Positions 56,228-64,000 of a stretch of 64,000 nt of DNA are shown here, piece by piece. The position numbers and the translations under genes were made by a program. The notes below the pieces were generated by a model. The model saw only the letters and a list, made by a program, of their open reading frames with translations. It was not told the DNA's origin and did not search any database. This DNA is from Nostoc desertorum CM1-VF14 (lineage in GTDB: Bacteria; Cyanobacteriota; Cyanobacteriia; Cyanobacteriales; Nostocaceae), in contig JAHHHR010000033.1 in the NCBI GenBank assembly GCA_019359245.1, forward strand, positions 19,915 through 83,914, in the 5' to 3' direction. Each line of letters opens with the position of its first letter. Within the stretch, counting starts at the first letter, position 1.

Positions 56228-56473
56228 ATGAATCCGAAATCTGATTTTCTATCGGAACTGTGCGATTTTCTATATCCTCGTAGTTCATATTACGGGCAGT
56301 TTAAGCCGGAGTATTTAGCGTTTAACGCTAATCTCCAATAGTTTTCTCAACGTGTTAGCTACATCTGTAACCTACAAACTGGTGGCAAACTTTCTCCAGA
56401 AGAAGCTTATAAACAAATCCACATTATCTGGAAGCAGTTGAAACATTCTAAAAAGGTATTAGGAATTAGATGA
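56228..56473 (+). pseudogene. Small DUF7219-like gene with an internal amber stop
   Basis: An 82-codon frame reads MNPKSDFLSELCDFLYPRS... with the later part KLSPEEAYKQIHIIWKQLK, matching the family of small cyanobacterial proteins that, as I recall, is listed as DUF7219. It is perfect except for one TAG at 56339-56341, where relatives have a Glu after NLQ (GAG to TAG). The N-terminus also carries a doubled DFL segment. It may be a recent pseudogene, or the stop may be a sequencing error or read through. Confidence 0.75.
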
Positions 56474-56540
56474 TTACAGTCGCATCTTGAAAACTAAATA
56501 AATAACTAACAGGTTCACATCACGCACAAAGGTATAAAAC

Positions 56541-56742
56541 ATGGATATCAAGTTTGCATATTGGATTCTTAACGTCAGTGGCGGTTTGGTTGTCAGCAAA
56601 ATAGCCCAACGCACAGATTGGACTTTGAACGTGCTACACCTATGGGTGCGATCGCTGTCGAACTCACGTTACTTTTATTTGGTGCTGATTACAAGCTAGC
56701 GCTGGCGCAGTTGTCGTAGGCATTGCTAAAGCCATCGGATAT
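56541..56742 (+). pseudogene. SfnG-like flavin monooxygenase stub
   Basis: MDIKFAYWILNVSGGLVVSKIAQRTDWT matches the start of SfnG/RutA-like dimethylsulfone monooxygenases (FMNH2-dependent). After about 28 codons the sequence departs into an unrelated stretch (RATPMGAIAVELTLLLFGADYK in another frame) and stops near 56742. With the ssuD remnant it marks a lost sulfone/sulfonate pathway. Confidence 0.65.
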
Positions 56743-56750
56743 TAGTAGCA

Positions 56751-58175
56751 ATGCGCTTTTTGGCCAGATTAGCCAGTAAATTAGATGTAGGGCGTAAAAA
56801 AATAAACTTAATGAAAGCAATGTCTAATGACAGACCGCAAGCCGTCTGCGCTTCTGATTTTGCATCTATCGTCGGCGAAGAAAATGCTGTTTGTCTATGG
56901 GAAAATATCGAACTCGGTCAGCAAAAACGTATTCAACAGGCGATCTCTAACGAGAAGCCGCAAGGCGTCTACGCTTCTGGAAATTCACCCAGTTGTATTG
57001 TCTATCCTCGCACTCAAGAACAGCTAGCCGCAGTCATCGCCATCGCTCACACAAATAACTGGCGCATCCTCCCCTGTGGTAGTGGCAGTAAACTTAGCTG
57101 GGGCGGTTTAGCTAAGGGCATTGATGTTGTAGTCAGTACAGAACGCATGAACCAACTGATTGAACACGCGGTTGGTGATTTAACTGTCACAGTAGAAGCT
57201 GGGATGAAATTCTCCGATTTGCAAGCACTTTTGGCAAAGTCGCGGCAATTTCTCGCCCTTGACCCCACAGCACCAGAGTCAGCAACCATTGGCGGTATTG
57301 TTGCCACAGGTGATACAGGTTCTCTACGGCAACGTTATGGTAGTGTGCGCGACCAGTTACTAGGTATTACCTTTGTGCGTGCTGATGGAGAAATCGCCAA
57401 AGCTGGGGGAAGAGTAGTTAAAAATGTCGCCGGATATGACTTGATGAAGTTATTTACTGGGTCTTATGGCACATTAGGCTTTATTAGTCAACTAACTTTC
57501 CGCTTGTATCCGCTACCAGAGGCATCGGGGACGGTAGTATTAACTGGTAAAGCCGAGGCTGTAGCTCAAGCGGCTGATATCCTTCGAGGTTCGGCGTTAA
57601 CACCAGTTCAGGCTGATTTGCTATCAACTAAATTGGTGTCTAGCTTAGGTTTGGGTGAAGGACTGGGATTAATTGCTCGCTTTCAAAGTATTAGTGAGAG
57701 TGTTAAAGAACAGTCAAATCGAGTTTTGGAAGTAGGGCAAAAGTTAGGTTTAAATGGGGCAATTTTTGCAGATGATGATGAAGCTAATCTATGGCAGAGA
57801 TTGCAAAAACGAATACATACTACTGCTACAGAATCTCTAATTACCTGCAAAATAGGAGTGTTACCTACTGCTGCTGTGGAGATTTTGGCTCAGGTGGAGT
57901 TGGGTTTAATTCATATTAGTAGTGGGTTAGGTTTGTTACAATTAGAGAGTAAAAATCAAGTTTTGATAGTGCGCGATGAGCTACGCTCTGCTGGAAGCAA
58001 TAGCACTCAAGCGAGTAATGGTTTTTTAACAATTCTGGAAGCACCAGTGGCGGTTAAAGAACAAATAGATGTTTGGGGTTATACGGGTAATGCTTTACCT
58101 TTGATGCGCCGTATTAAGGAACAGTTTGATAGTAAGAATATTTTAAGTCCTGGTCGGTTTGTTGGTGGAATTTAG
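56751..58175 (+). CDS. glcE: Glycolate dehydrogenase FAD-binding subunit GlcE
   Basis: The 474-aa protein is a GlcE-type FAD-binding PCMH oxidoreductase: CIVYPRTQEQLAAVIAIA, ILPCGSGSKLSWGG and TIGGIVATGDTGSLRQRYGSVRDQLLG (flavin binding), and GRVVKNVAGYDLMKLFTGSYGTLG. It pairs with GlcD and GlcF to oxidise glycolate from photorespiration. The first about 70 residues carry two copies of a dispersed repeat (SNDRPQAVCAS and SNEKPQGVYAS) and vary among relatives; ATG 56811 or 56820 may be the real start. glcF follows 131 bp downstream. GlcD is not in this window. Confidence 0.9.
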   Translation: MRFLARLASKLDVGRKKINLMKAMSNDRPQAVCASDFASIVGEENAVCLWENIELGQQKRIQQAISNEKPQGVYASGNSPSCIVYPRTQEQLAAVIAIAHTNNWRILPCGSGSKLSWGGLAKGIDVVVSTERMNQLIEHAVGDLTVTVEAGMKFSDLQALLAKSRQFLALDPTAPESATIGGIVATGDTGSLRQRYGSVRDQLLGITFVRADGEIAKAGGRVVKNVAGYDLMKLFTGSYGTLGFISQLTFRLYPLPEASGTVVLTGKAEAVAQAADILRGSALTPVQADLLSTKLVSSLGLGEGLGLIARFQSISESVKEQSNRVLEVGQKLGLNGAIFADDDEANLWQRLQKRIHTTATESLITCKIGVLPTAAVEILAQVELGLIHISSGLGLLQLESKNQVLIVRDELRSAGSNSTQASNGFLTILEAPVAVKEQIDVWGYTGNALPLMRRIKEQFDSKNILSPGRFVGGI

Positions 58176-58184
58176 TTTTAAGAG

Positions 58185-58285
58185 AACGTAGACGCGTTCG
58201 CACAGCGTCTCGTAGAGACGCGGCTTGCCGCAGGCTACCGCAAAGGACGCATTCGCGCAGCGTCTCGTTAGAGAAGGACGCAAAG
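58185..58285. repeat. Dispersed palindromic repeats in the glcE-glcF gap
   Basis: The gap contains ACGTAGACGCGTTCGCACAG, GTCTCGTAGAGACGCGGC and GCGCAGCGTCTCG units, the same families seen inside glcE. They end about 20 bp before the glcF start. Confidence 0.7.
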
Positions 58286-58306
58286 GAAGAGGGGAAAGAT
58301 AGAAAT

Positions 58307-59662
58307 ATGCAAGTTTCAGAAAATTCTGTTAATAATACGGCTAGTTTAAAGAATTTGAAGGGGTTTGATGAGAATCATCCGCCTGACCCAAAGTTGATTG
58401 ATAGTTGTGTCCATTGCGGATTTTGTCTTTCGACTTGTCCCAGTTATCGGGTGCTTGGCAAAGAGATGGATTCTCCTAGAGGACGCATCTATTTAATGGA
58501 TGCAATAAATGAGGGTGAGATTGCTCTAAATACGGCAACTGTAGAACATTTTGATTCTTGTTTGGGGTGTCTTGCTTGTGTGAGTACTTGTCCTTCTGGT
58601 GTGCAGTATGACAAGTTAATTTCTGCAACTCGTCACCAAGTTGAACGAAATTATCCTCGCAGTTTGCCAGACCAATTTTTTCGTCAACTGATATTTTCTT
58701 TGTTTCCCTATCCCAATCTTTTACGGATTTTATTAGTTCCGTTATTGGTTTATCAAAAGTTAGGTTTTGCTAAATTCTTTCGCGCTACAGGTTTACTCAA
58801 TAAAATATCGCCCCGTTTGGCAGCAATGGAATCAATTCTGCCAGAAATTACTCTTAAATCTTTTCAGGATAATTTGCCTACTGTTATTCGCGCTCAAGGT
58901 GAAAAGCGCTACCGAGTTGGGGTAATTTTGGGTTGCGTGCAACGGTTATTTTTCTCTCCAGTTAATGAAGCAACAGTGCGGGTTTTAACGGCGAATGGTT
59001 GTGAAGTTGTGATTCCGAAATCTCAAGGTTGTTGTGCAGCGCTTCCCGAACACCAAGGACAAACAGAACAGGCGAAAGCTTTAGCAAGGCAGATGATTGA
59101 TAGTTTTGCCAACGAGGATGTAGATTTCGTAATTATCAATGCTGCTGGTTGCGGTCATACTTTAAAAGAATATGGGCATATTTTAGAAAGTGACCCAGAA
59201 TATCGGCAAAAGGCAAAGGATTTTGCAGCTAAGGTTAAAGATGCTCAAGAGTTTTTGGCAACTGTTGGGTTTACAGCAAAACTTTCGCCATTGACGGATA
59301 AACCTTTGAATTTAGTTTATCAAGATGCTTGTCATTTATTGCATGGACAAAAGATTAGCGTGCAACCGCGTCAGGTATTGCGACAAATTCCAGGGGTGAA
59401 GTTAAGAGAACCAGTAGACGCGGCTTTATGTTGTGGTAGCGCTGGGGTTTATAATATGCTGCAACCAGAAGTTTCAGAGGAATTGGGTCAGCAAAAAGTG
59501 CAGAATTTGTTGAATACTGGTGCTGAGTTAATTGCTTCTGCTAATCCGGGGTGTACTTTGCAAATTACTAAACATTTGCAGTTGCAAGGTAAGAAAATTT
59601 CAGTTATTCACCCGATGGAGTTGTTAGATTATTCGATTCGGGGTGAGAAGCTGGAATTGTAA
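58307..59662 (+). CDS. glcF: Glycolate dehydrogenase iron-sulfur subunit GlcF
   Basis: The 451-aa protein has two ferredoxin-type clusters, CVHCGFCLSTCPS (about residues 35-47) and CLGCLACVSTCPS (about 85-97). Two CCG domains of the GlcF/LutA family follow: SQGCCAALPEHQG and AALCCGSAGVYN. It carries electrons from the GlcD/GlcE flavins to the quinone pool or another acceptor at the membrane. glcE lies directly upstream, making a two-gene unit separated by repeats. Confidence 0.93.
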   Translation: MQVSENSVNNTASLKNLKGFDENHPPDPKLIDSCVHCGFCLSTCPSYRVLGKEMDSPRGRIYLMDAINEGEIALNTATVEHFDSCLGCLACVSTCPSGVQYDKLISATRHQVERNYPRSLPDQFFRQLIFSLFPYPNLLRILLVPLLVYQKLGFAKFFRATGLLNKISPRLAAMESILPEITLKSFQDNLPTVIRAQGEKRYRVGVILGCVQRLFFSPVNEATVRVLTANGCEVVIPKSQGCCAALPEHQGQTEQAKALARQMIDSFANEDVDFVIINAAGCGHTLKEYGHILESDPEYRQKAKDFAAKVKDAQEFLATVGFTAKLSPLTDKPLNLVYQDACHLLHGQKISVQPRQVLRQIPGVKLREPVDAALCCGSAGVYNMLQPEVSEELGQQKVQNLLNTGAELIASANPGCTLQITKHLQLQGKKISVIHPMELLDYSIRGEKLEL

Positions 59663-60075
59663 TTGTAGACATCTGCTTGTTGCGTTATAGTTTTTCCTAA
59701 TGTCATAGCCACCTCTCGAAGAGCGGGGAGGGGTTGGGGTGTGGTTCTTGTACTTCCAATCAACCTATATGCATTTCTGACTTTTTATGGCATCTGGAAA
59801 ACCTCACTTCTATTTCTCTCTCCTAAAAGGCTACGGTGTACACACAATTTTTCTAGAGTTACCGCACAAGGTTTGATCCCCCCAACCCCCTTTAAAAAGG
59901 GGGGCAAAAACCTTTCAAAGTCCTCCTTTTTAAGGAGGATTTAGAAGGATTAACAAGACTTTGGTTTTATATAGAGATAGCCGCTTTGAAGAAGTTTTTT
60001 CCGAAATAGCGGTTTTGCCGTCTGTATAACTACTGAGATGGGCAAGAGTGTCAGGCTAATTTCAGGTGATTTGTA
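59663..60075. repeat. Spacer with truncated MITE-like copy
   Basis: 59830-59953 holds CTACGGTGTACACACAA followed by the CCCCCCAACCCCC and AAAAAGGGGGGCAAAAA core found in the complete element at 61723-61891. The right terminal repeat is missing, so this copy is truncated. Before it is a CTCGAAGAGCGGGGAGGGG repeat (about 59716). No gene seen. Confidence 0.65.
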
Positions 60076-61380
60076 ATGAAACTGGATTTAACAAGGTTTT
60101 TTAAAGCTTGCAACCCTAGCAAGACTTTAGTTGTAAGCAAACCAGAGGATAAACAATATTATATTGATTTCTCTAAAGTGCGTGGTGCCAAGATTATTGA
60201 GGAACTTGGGCGAACTATCACCCGCCTCTCACCTGAAGAACCTACCTGTCAATTATTTACCGGACATATAGGCTGTGGCAAATCTACTGAGTTACTGCGG
60301 CTAAAGGCAGAGTTAGAGCAGCAGGAATTTCATGTGGTTTATTTTGAGTCTAGCCAAAGCCTGGATATGGCTGATATTGATGTTACAGATATTTTATTGG
60401 CAGTAGCTCGTGAGGTGAGTCAAAGTCTGGAAGCAATCAAAATTAACCTTAAACCAGGATACTTTAAAAATCTGTTTACGGAAATTTCTGAGTTTTTGCA
60501 AACGCCTTTAGATATTGGGGTAGAGGCTGAATTATCTGTAGGTATTGCCAAGATTACTGCCAAAACTAAAGATAGTCCCAAACTTCGCGGTCAGTTGCGA
60601 CAATATTTAGAACCGCGCACTAATGGCATTTTAGAATCAATCAACAAAGAATTGCTCAAGCCTGCGAGAGAAAGACTCAAGCAAGAAGGTAAAAAAGGAC
60701 TGGTGGTAATTATAGATAATCTCGACAGAGTAGATAATTCTTTGAAGCCTTCGGGTTATTACCAGCCAGAATATCTCTTTGTGGAACGCGGCGAACAGTT
60801 AAATCAGCTAAATTGTCATGTTGTTTATACCATTCCGTTAGTGTTGATTTTTTCCAACGCTTTAGGTAGGTTAACAAATCGCTTTGGCGTAGACCCCAAG
60901 GTTTTGCCGATGGTTCCCGTACAACTACAAGATAGTTCACAATTCTCACAAGGAATCACGCTACTGCAACAGATGGTTATGACGAGAGCTTTTCCTGGTG
61001 TTAGTTGGGAACAAAGTCGGAATTTAATTACTGAGGTTTTTGATAGTCCTGATACTTTAGAGAGACTTTGCCGAGTTAGCGGCGGTCATTTGCGTAATTT
61101 GCTAATGTTATTATTTCGCTGTCTTCAACAAGAAGACCCACCTCTGTCGCGGGAGTGTGTAAATAGGGTGATTAAACAACGCCGCAATGAGCTAAGTTTG
61201 GCAATTACGCCCGATGAATGGGAGTTACTGCGTGAGGTGGCGCAAGACAAAAATTTAAGAGGTCATGAAAGATACGAACTTTTGCTCCGCAGTATGTTTG
61301 TATTTGAATACCGGAATCAGGATGGTTCTTGGTTTGATATCAATCCAATTTTGGCTGAGGCCAAGGAATTTAGGTTATAA
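60076..61380 (+). CDS. AAA-type/STAND-associated ATPase
   Basis: The 434-aa protein is a P-loop ATPase: Walker A GHIGCGKST (residues 63-71), Walker B GLVVIIDNLDRV (about 215) and a helical C-terminal half with a winged-helix-like end. FFKACNPSKTLVVSKPEDKQYYIDFSKVRG forms a conserved N-terminal cap. No enzyme or membrane domain is attached. Homologues sit beside TPR-STAND or WD-repeat NTPase genes in multicellular cyanobacteria. Here the neighbouring nSTAND gene is broken. It is likely part of a nucleotide-switch signalling or defence module; function unknown. Confidence 0.78.
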   Translation: MKLDLTRFFKACNPSKTLVVSKPEDKQYYIDFSKVRGAKIIEELGRTITRLSPEEPTCQLFTGHIGCGKSTELLRLKAELEQQEFHVVYFESSQSLDMADIDVTDILLAVAREVSQSLEAIKINLKPGYFKNLFTEISEFLQTPLDIGVEAELSVGIAKITAKTKDSPKLRGQLRQYLEPRTNGILESINKELLKPARERLKQEGKKGLVVIIDNLDRVDNSLKPSGYYQPEYLFVERGEQLNQLNCHVVYTIPLVLIFSNALGRLTNRFGVDPKVLPMVPVQLQDSSQFSQGITLLQQMVMTRAFPGVSWEQSRNLITEVFDSPDTLERLCRVSGGHLRNLLMLLFRCLQQEDPPLSRECVNRVIKQRRNELSLAITPDEWELLREVAQDKNLRGHERYELLLRSMFVFEYRNQDGSWFDINPILAEAKEFRL

Positions 61381-61419
61381 ATCGAGTATTTTGTGAAATG
61401 CTATAACGTTAAGCATCTC

Positions 61420-61722
61420 AGTCTTCACGGGAGCGGTCTCTGTCTTCATGGGAGCGGTCTCTGTCTTCACGGGAGTGGTCTCAGCCTTCACGGGAGCGGT
61501 TTCTGTCTTCACGGGAGCGGTCTCTGTCTCCACGGGAGCGGTTTCTGTCTTCACGGGAGCGGTTTCTGTCTTCACGGGAGCGGTCTCTGTCTTCACGGGA
61601 GCGGTCTCTGTCTTCACGGGAGCGGTCTCTGTCGTAATAGAAGTGGTCTCTGTCGTGATGGGAGCGGTCTCAGTCTTCACGGGAGTGGTCTCCGTCTTCA
61701 CGGGAGCGGTCTCTGTCTTCAT
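61420..61722. repeat. 21-bp minisatellite, about 14 units
   Basis: The unit CTTCACGGGAGCGGTCTCTGT (21 bp) repeats about 14 times with a few variant positions. Because 21 is divisible by three and the unit has no stop, several frames stay open on both strands (for example VKTETAP repeats on the minus strand), which explains the long but meaningless ORFs here. The last unit is split by the MITE-like element. Confidence 0.9.
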
Positions 61723-61891
61723 GCTAAGGTGTACACACAAGTCTTCTAGAGTTGCACCACAGGCTTTTGATCCCCCCAACCCCCCTTAAAAAGGGGGGCA
61801 AAAAGCTCTCAAAGTCCCCCAATTTATCGGGGGATTTAGGGGGATCAATACACATTTTGCACCCAGCAAAAAGATGTGTGTACACCGTAGC
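61723..61891. mobile_element. 169-bp MITE-like element with 9-bp target duplication
   Basis: Left GCTAAGGTGTACACACA (61723-61739) and right TGTGTGTACACCGTAGC (61875-61891) form a 17-bp terminal inverted repeat with one mismatch. The flanks TGTCTTCAT (61714-61722) and TGTCTTCAT (61892-61900) are identical, as expected of a 9-bp target-site duplication within the minisatellite. The interior has internal hairpins from AACCCCCCTTAAAAAGGGGGGC. No transposase. Another, truncated, copy is at 59830. Confidence 0.75.
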
Positions 61892-62029
61892 TGTCTTCAT
61901 AGAAGCAATGCCAGTTGTAATTTTCACAACTACAGCCTACAACTAACAAAAATCATCCTTCTGCCGACTGCCCCCTACTTGCATGATGTAATTATACAAA
62001 CAGCTAATATAAGGTAAATTATCTATGTT

Positions 62030-63922
62030 ATGAGTAATCAGCAAGAGCCAGAAAATTTACCCTTTGACAATGAGCATTCATTGCAAACTCTGGTGCGAAC
62101 AATTACTTTTTCTCAAGGAGAATTTTCGCTGATTTTGCTGCGCTGTAATTATGCTGCTTTACGTCAGCGTATGGTGGAACGTCTGCACCAATTATCTCCT
62201 ATACATATTAGCGAAATTATTTTACTTGCATCAGTTAAAACGCTTTACACAAATATACGCGAACAAATTGGAGATGAACAGCCACCTGCATTGATGGTTT
62301 TTGGTTTAGAGTTGGTTAAAGATGTTGAGACAGTTCTAGCTTCGGCTAACCAAGTACGGGAGGAGTTTAAAAAAAATTTCCCGTTTCCGATATTGTTGTG
62401 GGTTAATGATTCAGTTCTGCAAAAGTTTATTCGATTGGCAACTGATTTAGAGAATTGGGCAACTATTATTGAGTTTGAAAACCCTACTGATGATTTAGTA
62501 AACCTTCTCCAGCAAAAGACTGATGAAATTTTTGCTGATGAGGTAACGCCTAATCCTCAAATGTGCCGGGAATTAGAAACCGCTCGTAAAGATTTGCAAA
62601 ATCGAGGAGAAGTATTAGAACCAGCGCTTCAAGCAAGTTTAAAGTTTGTGCTTGGTTTAAATAATTATCTACATGACCAGATAGATTCTGCTTTGGCAGA
62701 TTATCAACAAAGTTTGGGGTTTTGGCAGCAAAGTAACTATTTAGAGCGACAAGGTATATTATTTGTTAATATTGCTTTGGTCTATAACCGCCAAGCTGAA
62801 AAAAATCAGACAGAAAATCAACGCTATTGGCAAGACTCTAAAAATTACCTTCAGCAAGCTATTGAGATTTTTGAACTAGCGCAACGTTCAGATTTAGTAG
62901 CAAAACATATTACTAAACTGGGTGAAGTTCTGCGACATCTGCAAGCATGGACAGAGTTGCAAAGCCTTGTGGAAAAATCTCTGCCGCTACATCAGAATTA
63001 TGGCACATCGTTGCAATTGGCTAAAGATTATGGTTTTTTGGCAGAGGTAGCTTTAGAGCAGTCACGCTGGAATGAAGCTAATCAACTCGCAGGGCAAACA
63101 TTACAAATATTAGCTGATATTCCTAATATTAAATCAGACGAATTTGGATTATATCGGTTTATTTTAGCTAAATAGCAACAGGCTTTAGGTCAAGTTAAAG
63201 CAGCAATTACTAATTTAGAAACGGCAAAAAAAGAAAGTAATCATCACTACAACCCATATTTATATATATCCATATTAGAGAGGTTACGCTCACTCTACTT
63301 TGGAGAAGGTGAATATCTCAAAGCTTTTTATATTAAGCAAGAACAACTACAAATTGAACAGCAGTATGGTTTTCGCGCCTTTGTTGGTGCATCTTATCTT
63401 AACCCGCAACGGCAGGCAATTAATTCTGCACAGTCGCAAGCCGAGAACCCGGAAACTATTGCTCAAGAAATTGCCGCTTCTGGACGGGGACAAGATGTGA
63501 AGCGGTTGCGAGAAAGAATTGGTGGGACTGAGCATAAATTGACTGTAATTCATGGTCAGTCAGGAGTGGGAAAAAGTTCAATTTTACAGGGTGGTTTAAT
63601 TCCGGCGCTGCAACAAGAGGCAATTGGCGAGCGAGATGCTTTACCCCTTTTGTTGCGAGTTTATACAGATTGGGTAGGGATGTTGGGGCAGTGTTTAGCT
63701 AAGGCTTTTGAGGAAGTCAGAAGTAAAGAATTATTTGCTAATCTTGATTCTTCGGCAGCGATTTTAGAACAATTACGGAGAAATGCTGACCGGAATTTGT
63801 TAACAGTTTTAATGTTTGACCAGTTTGAGGAGTTTTTCTTTGTTTATCCAGACCAAGGTCAACGACGAGCATTTTATCCCGGATTTCTCACAAACTCAGA
63901 AAAAAGCGGAGCTTCAAACTGA
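62030..63922 (+). pseudogene. TPR-nSTAND signalling NTPase, broken by in-frame TAG and truncated
   Basis: Codons 1-381 encode an N-terminal domain (LQTLVRTITFSQGEFSLILLRCN) and TPR-like helices. TAG at 63173-63175 (codon 382) stops this frame, but the same frame continues with QQALGQVKAAITNLETAK, a linker and a P-loop NTPase: GQSGVGKSS (codons 509-517), FDQFEEFFFVYPD (Walker B, about 592), typical of nSTAND1. At about 63878 the match ends after AFY and a foreign tail runs to 63922. The rest of the NTPase, and any WD or sensor repeats, are missing in this window. A single premature stop plus an insertion means the gene is probably inactive. Confidence 0.78.
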
Positions 63923-64000
63923 TAAAATGTATATATGGTAAGCATTTGAGCAGTTTTAACCGATGAATCTACCCGCAACGCGATCGCTCCCAAAACAGTT
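63878..64000 (+). mobile_element. Possible left end of an insertion sequence with transposase start
   Basis: Homology to the nSTAND NTPase stops at about 63878 with CCCGGATTTCTCAC. A new ORF begins at ATG 63963 (MNLPATRSLPKQ) and leaves the window open. A transposase start is plausible, but the terminal repeat and family cannot be read from 123 bp. Confidence 0.4.

Noticed and set aside
61420..61722. Possible CRISPR array
   Set aside because: The repeats are 21 bp, directly adjoining with no unique spacers, and no cas genes are near. It is a minisatellite.
61375..61789. Open frames of 113-134 codons on both strands across the 21-bp array
   Set aside because: The array unit is divisible by three and lacks stops, so several frames are open automatically. 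The peptides are simple VKTETAP or HGSGLCL repeats with no RBS or family support.

Overview
The window is chromosomal DNA from a filamentous, heterocyst-forming cyanobacterium of the Nostoc/Anabaena group. Evidence seen in the sequence: GCGATCGC (HIP1) octamers occur throughout, both inside and outside genes. Heptamer arrays of the TGGGCAT and ATGACCA type lie between genes, and many short dispersed repeats of the GACGCTACGCGTAGC type are present. The gene content fits: hetZ-patU, a short CphA2-type cyanophycin synthetase with a cyanophycinase, a bilin lyase of the CpcS/CpeS family, an NblB-like HEAT protein, solanesyl diphosphate synthase, a thylakoid-type Na+/H+ antiporter, and two AMIN-domain cell-wall amidases in tandem.

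Layout. 1-4515: most of a very large Ser/Thr kinase-ATPase-GAF signalling protein on the minus strand, cut by the window edge. 4.9-15 kb: housekeeping genes (degenerate metallo-beta-lactamase-fold protein, site-2 protease, bilin lyase, HEAT protein, tRNA-Ser(GGA), two ferredoxins, nuclease lipoprotein, inositol monophosphatase, DnaJ-TPR protein overlapping hisZ, branched-chain amino-acid-type ABC ATPase). 15-19.5 kb: repeat-rich spacers around a coiled-coil membrane protein and an exported beta-carbonic anhydrase. 19.5-29 kb: ubiD, a decayed dioxygenase, an SH3b protein, a nuclease-like-domain/TPR fusion, the cphA2/cphB pair and a TPR protein. 29-34 kb: phosphoribosyltransferase, family-4 uracil-DNA glycosylase, an RHH-MazF toxin-antitoxin pair, and a transglutaminase-like membrane protein without its catalytic Cys and His.

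34-52 kb is a developmental and cell-envelope block: a candidate structured RNA, patU-hetZ, a conserved hypothetical, solanesyl diphosphate synthase, murI, two amiC paralogues, an NhaS3-like antiporter, a SIMPL protein, ssb and mreBCD. I recall the same gene neighbourhood from Anabaena PCC 7120 (amidases, hetZ, patU, ssb, mreBCD), which supports the hetZ assignment. It links peptidoglycan precursor supply (murI), septal wall drilling (amiC), cell shape (mre) and heterocyst differentiation (hetZ/patU).

52-57 kb: msrB, an MgtC-like protein, then a sulfonate-use cluster in decay. ssuD survives only as its two ends, a beta-carbonic-anhydrase-like enzyme and ssuE are intact, a small DUF gene carries one amber stop, and an SfnG-like sulfone monooxygenase remains as a stub. 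56.7-59.7 kb: glcE and glcF, the non-GlcD subunits of glycolate dehydrogenase.

60-64 kb is an accessory NTPase module: an AAA-type ATPase, a 21-bp minisatellite interrupted by a MITE-like element with a 9-bp target duplication, then a TPR-nSTAND NTPase gene broken by an in-frame TAG and apparently cut by an insertion at about 63878. It resembles the multi-gene STAND-type conflict systems described in multicellular bacteria. With the candidate RNA at 34.4-34.7 kb and the nuclease-like-TPR fusion at 22.3 kb, it is the best place to look for undescribed biology.
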